A program made the translations under genes and the position numbers. From Choricystis sp. odSpoLacu1 (Eukaryota; Chlorophyta; Trebouxiophyceae): 64,000 bases of DNA. Location: positions 744,001 to 808,000 of the forward strand of contig OY253656.1 in NCBI GenBank assembly GCA_958009055.1, in the 5' to 3' direction. This document shows, one piece after another, positions 8,325 to 18,861 of this stretch; position 1 is the stretch's first letter; every line of letters starts with the position of its first letter. Below the pieces are notes generated by a model. It saw only the letters and a list, made by a program, of their open reading frames with translations, did no database searches and had not been told where the DNA came from.

Positions 8325-10490
8325 ATGCGGGCCCACCACCATCTTGCGGCCATGCCGCCCGCCTGCCTCCTCCTCCTCCTAACCACCTCCACCACCGCCC
8401 AACTCTTCTTCCCCAACCCGCTGGACCCTCTGCCCCCCGCCGCCGCGGCGGCGGGGGGGGCGGCTCTGGCCGCCAGCGCGCTGGCCGTGCCGCGGCCCCT
8501 TGTGCCGGACCCTGGGGCCGTTGCCCGGGGCGCGGCCACGGCCGCGTTGGTGGGGGTGACCGCGTCTCGAGTGGTGAGCGGGGCTGGGGCGGCGGCCTCG
8601 CTGCCGGCTGCTGCGAGCGCAGCAGCGCTGCCCGCCGCTGCCGCCACGGCCGCGCTGCCTGTCGCCGCCACCGCGGCCGCTGTGTCGTCCGCCGACGCGG
8701 TCACGCCTCGTCTGCCTCCTGATGCTGAGATGACGGCGACCACGGCTCCCCTGGCGCCACCGTCCGCCCCCGCACACTCAAACAACACTCCCCTCGTTTC
8801 CACCATCGACGCGGCCGCAGACGCCTCCACCGCCGTCGCCGGCATGTCCGTCGACGGCGCCCGCGCCCTGGACGACCGTGTCACAGAGGCCGCGTACGCG
8901 GCCGCCGCGGCGCCCCGCGCCCGGCTGGCGGGCGCGCGCACCGCGACGGCGCCCGCGCGTGAAGCGTTGGCGGCTGCCTTGGACGGCGCCGCCGGCGATG
9001 CTGCCGCCTCCATGGACGCGGTGACGCGGGCAGCCGACAAAATAGGCAACGTGACCGCCGCCGCGGCGGAGGACGACCCCGCCCTGAAACGAGGCGCGGC
9101 CGCCGCAGCGCGCGCCACGCTCGCGTCGCCCGCTGCCTCGGCCCTGGTCAACGCCACCGTGGGCGCCCCCGCCGTGCGCACGGCGGCCGCGGTTGCGGAT
9201 GCGGCTGCCGCGTCCGCGGGGCGGGCGGCGGACGCAGCGACGGATGCCGTGGTGGCGGCCGCTGTGGCGGTGGGCGGCGTCGCGGCGCCGCGCGCCGACG
9301 CGGCGCCGCCCGCGCCAGCCGACGCCAAGCCGTGTGGCTCCCCTTCCGCGCACATCACGGTGACGGTGGCAGGGGTGGCGGACGGCACGACAACGTGCAC
9401 CGTGTCTGCGTCAGCAGTCGGCGCGGGCGCCCTGCCCGGCAGCGGCGCGCCGTGCGACGCGCTGCTGTTTGGGCGCCAGTGCTCCGCGCTCGCGGCGTCC
9501 CTCACCCTCGCCCTGCGTGGCGGCGCGGGGGACGCGCCCCTGGCGACCGCCCTGGACACACTGGGCCTCGCCACCATTGCTTCAGTCGCCAGTCTGGAGG
9601 TGGCGGTGGAGGGTGGGGCGGCGTTGGCGTCGCTCGACGTGTTGCCCCGGTTGGCCCACGTCGGGCCACCGGCGTCGACCGCTGTCGCCCCGGGCGCCCT
9701 CTTTGACGACCCCGGCCTCTACGTCGTGGCCACGCCCCCCCCCGCTTTTACGTCTTTAGCTGCCCTGCGCCGCGTGGTGAGCGTCGGCGGTCCCTTGCGG
9801 CTGCAGGGCGTGGGCGTGGCCGATCTTTCGTCGTTGGGCGCGCTGTCGTCCGTCTCTGCCGGTTTCGCCCTCGTCGACAACCCGTCCCTCGTCGCCGGCG
9901 CCGGCCCTCTGAAGCTGGCCACTATCGGCACTGCTCCCACGCCCGACCCCAACACCGGGGCCGCGCTCGTAATGGAGCGCAACCCGCGGTTGACCGCGCT
10001 CGCGCTGCCGTCGTTGACAGCGATCGGAGGGCAGCTGGTCATCCGGGACAACCCCGCCCTCGCCGCCGTGCTGCTGCCCAAACTGACGGTCGTCAATGGA
10101 GTGGCAAATTCCACGCGCTACGGCCCCGCGGCCGTCGTCATTGCCGGCAACAGGGCACTGGCCGACGTCGCGGGACTGTTGCCGCTCGCACACTGTGCCT
10201 CACCGTCGCCCGCCCCCATCCTGGTGCAGCTGCACCCCTCCCCGCCGCCAGGGGTGCCGCGCAGTGCGGGGTGGTATGTGTGCACGTTTACCAGGTGAGA
10301 GAGAGGGAGAGAAAGAGAAAAGGGTGGCGTGTTTTCATCCGGCGCCTTTCTCCAACCCCCACCACCTCCCCTCCTTCTCCTCAGCTGGGCCCAACTGTGC
10401 CAGTACCACCTGGTGGAAGGGGGGCGCATGCTGGACCACGACTCGCACTGGGTGCTGGACGGCGTGTGTGTGCGGGATACGAGAGCGTGA
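8325..10490 (+). CDS. secreted alanine-rich protein with receptor-L-like repeats
   Basis: Exon 1 is 8325-10294 and exon 2 is 10385-10490 (phase 2, GT-AG), giving 691 aa. A second ATG at 8352 starts MPPACLLLLLTTSTTAQ, a clear signal peptide. Residues about 20-330 are Ala-rich with many Asp/Val, probably helical low complexity. The C-terminal 300 residues carry receptor-L/ECM33-type units (LVIRDNPAL, FALVDNPSLV, VMERNPRL) spaced at roughly 25-40 residues. A Cys-containing tail spans the second exon (WAQLCQYHLVEGGRML). An extracellular or cell-surface location is inferred. No catalytic motif was seen. Confidence 0.7.
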
Positions 10491-10727
10491 AGAGGGAGAG
10501 GTAGTTGTGCGCGTGTGTGTGTGTTTTCTGTTGTCATTATTTTTTCTCACTGTCGTTGCCCGCTCTCTGTGTTCTAGCTGTGTGCCAGTCTCTCGTGTGC
10601 GCTTGCTCCGCTGGCGCGAGAGAAAGGCGGCCCCCCTGACACAGAGGCACCAAAGGACCGGCCCTCACAACTTTCGCGGTGTTTCTCCCCACTCTTTTTC
10701 CCTCCCCCGCAGCGCACGCCCCCACAA

Positions 10728-13137
10728 ATGCCGCCCCTCGCCCGGGGGCGGCGACAGTGGCGCCTCCCCACCCGGGCCGCTGCCACAGTGACCGCCCTGG
10801 CGCTGGCGCTGGCCCTGTCGTCCCCCGCGCGCGCGCAGCCGCGCCTGCTCACCGCCGCGCTGGACGCGGCGTCGGGGCAGTTGGGAGCCTGGGTGCAGGG
10901 CGCGTATGGACGAGACAGTGTGCCCATTCGCACGCCGGCCGACGTGCGGGCGCTGCTGACGCTGCCGTCAGGTGAGGGGAGAGAGGGAATGGCGCCATGC
11001 GGGCGCCTGGGTGGGGGACGCGGCGCGCTGCCTGCGAGGCGTAACAGCGGTTCCTGGGGCAGGAGGGGTGTTCACACAAGTTAACGAGGAAGGAGGAGCT
11101 GGGTGTGGGACGCGGACGCGGCGGCGCGAGGCCAAAACGCGTGTCGTGCAGCCAATGGCGCTCGGTCGCTCCCCCACCCACACAAAAAACCGGCCCTCCA
11201 CCCCATCCCCAACAGGCCCCATCCTCTACAAGTCCAACGAGGCCGCCATGTGGGCGTGGGCCGCCCAGGACGGCCGCCCCGACTCGGTGCCCCTGGAGCA
11301 CGCGTCGCTCACCCCGCTCGTCGGCGGCGCGTGCGACGACGCGGGTGGCTCCCTCCTCGTCGGCTACTCCCGCCCCCGCAACGCGGTCGTCATCGCGGTC
11401 AACGCGTCCCGCGACTGCGCCCTGGAGACGGACGCCGACTTCGCGGCCGCGCGGGCCGACATGTACAGGCGCTGGTTTGCGACGGCCGAGTTTGACGAAG
11501 AGCGCGACGACCCGCTTGCCTCCTCCCTGCCGCCGGGGACCACCACCCTGGCCCTGGCCCGCGCCTCCGTCATCGCAGCTGCCAATGGCGACCCGTCCGC
11601 CTGGCCCCCCGCCGCCGTGCACGTGGCCGGGTTTGCGTGGGGAGGGGGGTTGGCGCGTGGCGTGGCGCTGTTTGCTGCTGCCTATGTGCCGTCCGCCAAC
11701 ATCCGCTGCATCACGTTTGGCGCGCCCGCCGCCCCCGACGATCGGTTCGAGTGGGCTACCTCCCAACTGGTGGACCTCAGCTACACGTGGGCGGCGGAGG
11801 GCGACCCGACGATTGATGTGCGGGTGACGGGGGCGCCAGTGGGGCCACCACCACCACCACCCACGCGCCGCCGCCTCGCTGGCGCGCCGCCCCCCACCCT
11901 CTCCTCCATCGACCCCCCCTCCCGCCGCTGGGTCGTCAACACGCACACCTCCAAGTGGGTGTCTCGAGAACTGTCCTACTCTTCCGCGTATTACGTCGTG
12001 GCGCTGCAGGAGACGTTTTTGAAGACCGCACTGTGGTCGACGCGCGGCGGCGCCTTCGACCGCCACGACAACCTGCGCAAACACTTTGCCACCAAGGCCG
12101 CCATCCTGACAAACTCGTCCAACGCCACCGCCACCGCGGCCGAGTTGAAGGACATGCTGACGACGTCAGTGGACAAACTGAAACGCGCACTCGCAGGACG
12201 GGAGGAGCATGATCCTGGGTCCATTCCCGTGGCCGCTCTGCCTCCGGATGGACCGGACACGTGCAAACCCGTGCTGTGCAAGCTGAGGCGGACGGTGGTG
12301 CAGGTGAGTGTGGATTGTGGGGGCAGAGGCAGAGGGCACACACACGCACCACCGTTTTTTTTTCTCACCCCTGCCTCACCACCTCTCCTTCCCTAGGCCA
12401 ACAACGCCTACTGGGACACCGACGGAGCCATCACCGACAACTCCATCATCATCAAAGCCCCCGTCGCCGGCACCGTGGTGGCGGTGGGGTGGATTCCTGC
12501 CTCCAAAACCGCGGTGCTCGCGTTTCGCGGGTCGTCGTCTGCTGTTGATTGGCTCGAAAACTTCAACGAGTGGCTCACCCTGGCCCCCGCCACCCCCGTC
12601 CTCAAAAACCTGTTCCCCGATGCCCGCGTCCACATGGGATTTTTGGACCAGTTTCAAGCGGTGAGCGACCGCGCCCCCGGCCCCAAATGGAGCATCAAGG
12701 CGCGCCTCCTCTCCCTGACTGGCGGCGTCGACCCCGCCCTCATCATTCTGACGGGTCACTCCCTGGGTGGCGCGGTGGCCACCATTGGTGGCGTGTGGGC
12801 GAGCTATGTGTGGCCGGGCGCAGACGTGCGGGTGGTCACATTCGGCGCCCCCGCCACTGGCAACGACGAGTGGTCCCAAGCCGTGTCCTCCGTCGTGGGG
12901 CGCGTCTGGCGCGTCGTCAACAAGTGTGACATTGTGCCGACGCTGCCCCCTTTGCTGGGGTATGCGCAGGCGGCGTACGGGGCGTGGCTGCCCACGAGCA
13001 GCGCGATGGTGCTGGAAACGCGGCCGAAACCGCCGTCCGCCAAAGCGCTCAACTGGGATGATCATGCCTGCACCAAGTACAGGTTGGCGGTGCTGGGGAC
13101 GAGCCACGCGACGGCGCCGGATTGGGTGGTGGCCTAG
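10728..13137 (+). CDS. secreted tandem class-3 lipase (alpha/beta hydrolase)
   Basis: Three exons, 10728-10971, 11216-12303 and 12397-13137, give 690 aa. A signal peptide (VTALALALALSSPARA) directs it to the secretory path. The C-terminal half is a lipase_3 domain: LAFRGSSSAVDW, nucleophile elbow TGHSLGGA, VTFGAPATGND and acidic-site candidate KCDIVPTLPP, consistent with triacylglycerol or galactolipid hydrolysis. The N-terminal half has the same order of blocks (VGYSRPRNAVVIAVN, ITFGAPAAPDDRFEW) but its elbow reads GFAWGGG, with no nucleophilic Ser at the expected place. It looks like an internal duplication whose first domain lost activity. The linker between domains is Pro-rich. Substrate is unknown. 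Confidence 0.85.
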
Positions 13138-13310
13138 ATTTTTCACAGGATAGATTTTTTGTGGGGGGGTTGTTTTTTCTCTTTCTCCCTCGTTTCGCTT
13201 ACGTTGATTTTATTTTTTCCAAACACGACCACACCGCGCTTTCAACCCTCTTTCTCCTTTCTTTTTCACTGCAATCAATCACACACACACGCAATTAAAA
13301 AAAAACGCCA

Positions 13311-14236
13311 TCACGCCTTCTCCTGCCCCCGCCGCCCGTACAGCGTGGGCGTCGCCTGCCGCGTGGCCCACAGCACGACCTCTCCGACCGCGCAGTTGGG
13401 GGGGCGGGTGACGGCGTAGATGACAGCGTCCGCACAGTCGTCGGCTGTGAGCGCGTCGTACCCCTCGTACACTTTTGCCGCGGCTGCCTCATCCCCCTTG
13501 AACCTGATCTTGCCAAACTCGGTGCCGCCTTGGACCGCGCCCGGGCTGATGGCGGTGACACGGACGTTGGTGGTGACCAGGTCGGCGCGCAGGCAGTCGG
13601 TGAAGGCGGCGACCCACGCCTTGGTCGCACAATAGATTGCTCCGCCCGGGTAGTGATAATGCGCCGCCACAGAGGACAAATTCACGATGTCGCCGGAGTC
13701 GTGGGCCACCATGCGAGGGGTGAGGAGGCGTGTCAGGCGGGCGAGGGCGATGCAGTTGGTGTCGACCATGGTGGTTAGATCGCCGTCTGCCACTGTGTGG
13801 GCAGCATCCACACCCAACGCCAGGCCCGCGTTGTTGACCAGAATGTCGACGTTGACAAAGTCAGGCGGCAGGGCGTCGATGACGGCAGTCAGAGCTTGCA
13901 AGTCCCGCACGTCGACGACTGCTGTGTGGACGCGTGTTCCGTGTGCCGCGCTCAACTCACGCGCCAGCTCGGCCAGCCTGTCCCCCCGCCTCGCCAGCAG
14001 GATGAGGTACGCGCCCTCAGCCGCCAGGGCGCGCGCGGTGGCGGCGCCGATGCCGGCGCTGGCGCCGGTGATGAGGGCGACCTGGTGTGTTTTGTGTGGG
14101 GTGGAAGGAGAGGAGACGTTTGGTTTTGCCCTGGCCCTTCTTTTTGGCGACCGTGTGGCGCCCCCAAACCATCCTCTCCACAAACTGACAAGCCCCGCCG
14201 ATGCGCTACCTTGTCCTTGATGCTAGCGCAACGCAT
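13311..14236 (-). CDS. short-chain dehydrogenase/reductase (YdfG-like)
   Basis: Exon 1 (14210-14236) encodes MRCASIKDK. Exon 2 (13311-14081) continues VALITGASAGIGAATA, giving 265 aa, normal for a classical SDR. It has the cofactor motif TGASAGIG, NNAG (ILVNNAGLALG), active-site Ser in IVNLSSVAAHYHYPGG, the YxxxK pair (YCATK) and PGAV. ARRGDRL after beta-2 suggests NADP(H) preference. Overall it resembles the YdfG/serine-3-hydroxy-acid dehydrogenase subgroup. A cytosolic location is likely because there is no presequence. It is divergent from the F-box gene and convergent with the lipase gene. Confidence 0.9.
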
Positions 14237-14495
14237 TGGGGTGGTGTGTGGTGCACAACGTGTGTGCCCGAATGTGCACGAGCGCCAAAACAACAACGAA
14301 TCACTGCGAGCGATTTCTCATAGCTAGTCTCTGTGCCCGACCTTTTTTCTCCCTCCTCGCTCGCGCGGGCGCGGCACAAAACACGCCCGCATGCCACGCC
14401 CCGCGTGACCCCGTGCTGCACGCCAGGCACAGGGCGGGCGGCCCACACACACCGCGGCCCCCGGTGGCGCCAGGCCCGCACGTACCACCACTCAC

Positions 14496-16683
14496 ATGGA
14501 CGCGCCCCCCTGGCTGCCCGCGCCGGCGGACGCGACCGCGGGGCTGCTGGACCTGGACATCGAGCTGCACCGGTTGGTGAGTGGGGTGGGAAATGGGAAG
14601 GAGAGCGGCGGGTGGAAAGAGAGCGGCAGCGTCCCCTCTGATTTTGACACGTGACAAACACCCACGCTCCCCCCTCCGTACCCTCACACAACCATCCTCA
14701 CACAGATCATGGAGTCCCTCCACGACCCCGCCGACGTCGCCCGCCTGGCCTCCACCTGCAGGTCGTTGCGGTCCGCGGCCGACGCCCCCCCCTACGGCGG
14801 CACCCTGTGGCGCAGCCTGGCAGCGCGTGTGATTGGCGCGGCCGCCACCGCTCTCCACGACGACGGCGGCCCTCCCTCGACTGCCGTCTGGCGAGCCGTC
14901 GTCGCGGGCGCCCTGTCGCTGGACGCGGTGCACTGGAGCCGGCGGTCGGCGCGCGCGCTGCAGGACGGAGTGGCGGAAGGTGAAGCCGACGCCGACGCGT
15001 CGACAACCACCCCGCCCCCCCTGCGCCGCGCGCTCGCGCGGTCCGGCCACACCGCCACCGATGACGCCCTGGGCCGTGTCATCGTGACGGGTGGCGTGCG
15101 CCGGGATGGCGGCACGTCGGGCGCGCTGGACGTGGTTGTGGTTGACGCGCGGTCACGATCGGTCGCGCGCCCGCGCACCGTGCACGGCGCCCCCCCTCCC
15201 CCCCGGTTTCGGCATGCCGCGGTGGCGGTGACGCCGGACGAGTGCCCTGCGGCCGCGGACGCGCTGGTGGGCGTGTTGGTGAGCATTGACGGCGGCGACG
15301 ATGGCGGCGCCTGGGGCGACGCCCCCCGCCGCGCGGCACGCCATCGCCTCGGGCTCCACCCTCCTCCTGTTCGGTGGCTACGCCGCCGACGGCGCCGAGT
15401 TTGGGGGGGCCGACATCGACGTCGTGTGGGTGGCGGCCGACGGCGGCGCCTGTGCGCACGCGGGCTTGAGAGCGGGTGGCGTCCCCCCCGCGCCGCGCTT
15501 CCACCACACCGCGACGCGCTTTGTTGCGCGCTGCGGCGGCGCCCGCGTCGTGTTGTTCGGTGGTGAAGGCTCCGCCGTCGTCGACGTCGCACCCCCGCTG
15601 CACGAGGGTGGCGTTCATGGGCCGCCGGCAGCGTACGTGCTGGATGTGGCCAGCCTGGCGTGGCGGAAAATCGCGCCCGCGGCGGGCGCGGGGGGTGGCG
15701 GCAGCGCCTCCCCGCCGCCCCCCGCACCCAGGCCCCCGCGCCCTGCACCTGTCGACTGTGCGCCGGAACCCTGTGACTCACACCGCCCAACTCGTCATCG
15801 TGGGCGGGTACACGGGCGACGTGCTGCAGTCGCTGGCGCCGTGGGCGCTGGATTTAGAGGCGGAGGGTGATGACGGCGACGGGGGTCACGCCACGCCACC
15901 GCGCTGGCACCCGTCCCCCGCCGCCGCGGCCGAGGTGGAGGCCGCGGTAGCCCAGCACACAGGTGCCCCCCCCCCCTTCCCCCACCTCGCCCGGGAGACG
16001 CCGCCTGGACCCCCCCCGCCCGCCAGCGCGCGGCGTCGTGGCGCGTCGGCGACCGCTGGCTCCTCGTCGCGGGCGGGTCCCCCCCGGCGGGCGGCTTCCT
16101 GGCGGATGTGCAGCGCCTGCACCTTCCCTCCCTGACGTGGTGCAAGCCGCCCGCGTGTGGTGGGAGGCCTGCCGGCCCCGCGCGTGTCGCAGGCCACACT
16201 CTCGCGGGTGGCGTCGCGTTTGGCGGCTGCCTGCCCACCCTGGTGGGTGTCGTGCCTGTGGCCCGCATCGATGTGCTGCGGTTGACGGCAGAACCACCGC
16301 CCGTGCCGCCGGCTGCGGCCGCAGCAGCGGCTGCTGTCGTTGCAGCCCCACCCGCCGCGTCGCCATCTTCCTCCCTACTTGGCCCCGACGGCGCCCGCTT
16401 CCGTGTGTGGCGGGACACAGTGACAGGACGCCTGTACGCCGAGCGCTCCGCCCCCGCCGCCGCGGCGGTGGGGGCGGCCGCTGCAGCCGCGCTGGCCGGG
16501 TCTGCAGAACTGGCTACAGGAGGTGGTGCGGCCGCCGTCAGCAGCGACGACTCCGACCCCGACGCCGACTCAGGCTCGCTGGCCAGCGATGCTGCGGGCG
16601 GCGTGGCGGGTGGCGGCGCCGGCAGCGCATCGTCCGAGGGGGACGAGGAGGAGGGTGGGCTCCGGTGGTGCGTGGTGATGTGA
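14496..16683 (+). CDS. F-box and Kelch-repeat protein with several frame changes
   Basis: Exon 1 (14496-14576) starts MDAPPWLPAP. After a GT-AG intron, exon 2 (from 14706) gives an F-box-like IMESLHDPADVARLASTCRS, then Kelch blades with GG doublets (LLLFGGYAADG, VVLFGGEG, LVIVGGYTGD, WLLVAGGSPP). A role as substrate adaptor of an SCF ubiquitin ligase is inferred. The frame changes three times. Near 15320, at a 6-C run, no GT-AG intron fits. At 15695-15731 and 15963-15997, GT...AG segments of only 37 and 35 nt would restore the Kelch frame exactly. The C-terminus is Ala-rich with an acidic tail ending at TGA 16681-16683. Exact exon structure is uncertain. Confidence 0.7.
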
Positions 16684-16749
16684 TTAAATTGATGTGTCGT
16701 TTTACAACAGTGCTGTCAAAACAGAAAAGCAATGAGTGGCCTGGTCCTC

Positions 16750-17500
16750 CTACCTTTTGCGCTTCTTGGAACCGTGCTTCTTTTTCTTTTTGGAGGCGGC
16801 TGCGGCAGCCGCGTATTTTTTAGCCACGCTGGGCGGCGGGCGCGAAACCACAGCCGCCGCCCGTCCTGCGCCCTCGTCCTCATCCTCATCATCCCCACCC
16901 TCCAAATCAGAGTCCACAGCCACCGCCTGCACCGTCACCGTGGCCGCCAACCCCCCCGGCGCTGCCACCAGCCTCGCCGGCGCCAACCGCGCGTCATCTT
17001 CCTCCTCCCCACTCTCGGGTTCGGGTGTGTCGTACCGCCCCAGGTCCAGCTCCTCCCTCAGCTTGGCCCGGCGAGCAGCCCGGTCGGCGAGGCGGGCCTC
17101 CCGCTCACGGCGCGTGATGTCGGCGCGCGCGGCGGCGCGGCGTTCTTGTTTGCGCTTGCGGAAGCCGGTGACAAAGTCGCTGTGGAAGAGGAAAGGAGAG
17201 GGATGATTATGTGTGTGTGTTGTGAGTCAGTGGTGTGCCGGCGAAAAGAAAAGCGACGGCGGGGCCGCATGCGGGCGGCGGCGGCGGCCCCGTTTTGCTA
17301 GCCATTCCCGCGCCCTCTCCCCTCCTCCTCACACCCACTCACCGACACGCGTCCGGGTCGAACACAATCTCCACGCCCGCGTTGCGAGGCTTGTGGCGGG
17401 CGACGTGGTGGGTCGAGCCGCCCCCGCCGACGGCGACGCCGCCGTCGTCGCCGTACGCGAGGGCGTCGCGGTCGACGAAGCGGCCGGCGGCGAAGGTCAT
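16750..17500 (-). CDS. RRP17: ribosomal RNA-processing protein 17 / NOL12 family
   Basis: Exon 1 (17343-17500) and exon 2 (16750-17179) give 195 aa. The family signature spans the splice: VEIVFDPDACR then DFVTGFRKRKQERRAAA, as in Nop25/NOL12/RRP17 5'-exonuclease-associated factors of pre-60S rRNA maturation in the nucleolus. A basic coiled helix (RREREARLADRAARR), an acidic patch (DLEGGDDEDEDEG) and a Lys/Arg-rich nucleolar-type tail (KKKKKHGSKKRKR) follow. It is convergent with the F-box/Kelch gene and head to head with the HIRAN gene. Confidence 0.85.
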
Positions 17501-17688
17501 GTGTGGAGAGGTGTGTGTGTGTGGGTTGATGGGCGTGTCTCGAGTAGAGATTGGGGCGTGCGTGCCCCCCAAAAAACTCGCGGACGCTCAAGGTAGTCGA
17601 TTCTGTTTTGACGTGGACCTGCTTTTTTTTCGCAAAAAAAGCACATCCATCACTGTCCGCAATCGACGCTGCGCTCCTGCGCGCCACC

Positions 17689-18630
17689 ATGCGTCTAGCC
17701 ACCCGCCTCCCCTCCACACTGGCACGCTGGCGTCCTCGCCGCTTCACCGCCGCGTCCGCTCACCCAGTCACCACCGCGGCGGCGCCACCACCCCACGTCG
17801 CACACCACGACCCGGCCACCTCCCCCCTGCGCCCCCTGCCCGCGTCCGTGGCGGCCGCCAGGGCGAGGGGAGGAGCTCCTTCCTTTGAGTTTCACGTGGC
17901 GGGAGTGACCTTTGGCGGCGGCCAGGCGGCAGCACACGCGTTGTCACCTGGTGACGCCCTCCTCCTCACCCGCGAACCCCGCAACCCGGTCGACCCGCAC
18001 GCCGTCCTCGTCACCACACCCTCTGGACTCAGAGTGGGGTACGTGCCCCGCACCCACACCGCGGACGCGTGTGTTGGCCGGGCCGCGCGCGCGCGCGTGC
18101 GATCGGTTGGGCGCGCGGGTGGAGATGGTCCCCTCGGCGTCGCCGTCACCGCCTGGCCTGCATGCCCTCCCCTCACCATTGACGCGTTGCCACCTCCTGT
18201 CGCCAGCGCGCCCTCGCTGTCTGCGTGGCTGCCCGCTGACGACTGGGCGACACTCCGCGATGCTGCCGCCGAAGCAGGCGACTGGCGGTGCGCCATCAGT
18301 GGAGGCGTCGGTCCGTCCTGGCCCGTCGAAGTGCACGAAGAGTGGGACGTGGATGATGAGGGGCGGGTGGTGACGCTGGTGGGGTTGCAACCACTCGCGC
18401 CGGCTGTGCACGCTGCACGCCACGCGCTGTCCCTCACCACCCCCGCCGGCGCCGCCGCCGCGCGGGCCACGCTGGCGGGCGTCAACGGGTGGAGCCCGGA
18501 CGAGGTGGAGGCTCACTGGGGTGCCACGGTGAAGACGGCGGCCGAGCGCGCACGCGGCGGGTGGTGGACTGTTGATGCGTCCTGGTTGACGGAGCGCGGG
18601 GTGGCGGTGCCGGCTGTGTGGGTGGCTTGA
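17689..18630 (+). CDS. HIRAN-domain protein fused to a degenerate HNH-like domain
   Basis: A single exon, 313 aa, with start CACCATG at 17689. The N-terminal 60 residues are Arg/Ala/Pro rich, suggesting plastid or mitochondrial import. Residues about 65-150 form a HIRAN domain (FEFHVAGVTFGGGQ, EPRNPVDPHAVLV, GLRVGYVPR), a DNA 3'-end-binding module. Residues about 195-270 match the bacterial HNH-like pattern CxxCG-WPVExHExWxYD-LCPxCHxxxH. Here it reads CAISGG...WPVEVHEEWDVDD...LAPAVHAARH, so three of the four zinc-ligand Cys are replaced. It is probably a non-zinc remnant of a nucleic-acid-binding or nuclease fold. Function is inferred. Confidence 0.65.
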   Translation: MRLATRLPSTLARWRPRRFTAASAHPVTTAAAPPPHVAHHDPATSPLRPLPASVAAARARGGAPSFEFHVAGVTFGGGQAAAHALSPGDALLLTREPRNPVDPHAVLVTTPSGLRVGYVPRTHTADACVGRAARARVRSVGRAGGDGPLGVAVTAWPACPPLTIDALPPPVASAPSLSAWLPADDWATLRDAAAEAGDWRCAISGGVGPSWPVEVHEEWDVDDEGRVVTLVGLQPLAPAVHAARHALSLTTPAGAAAARATLAGVNGWSPDEVEAHWGATVKTAAERARGGWWTVDASWLTERGVAVPAVWVA

Positions 18631-18861
18631 GAGAACGGGTCTAGTGTGTGTTTGTAGTTTACGTTTGCTGTTGTTTTGTTGCTGCTGCTGCTGATGGTGT
18701 TTTTTCTCGATCGAAAACGAGACCGGCCCACCGTCGAACCACCAAACCACAGTTCGTTTCGCATTTGCGTCTTGTTTTGTGGCCGCGCGCCCGGGCGTGC
18801 GTGCCCCCCTTTCCTCCCCCCTCTGGTTAGCTACACTCAACCACACCACACACGGCCCCCC

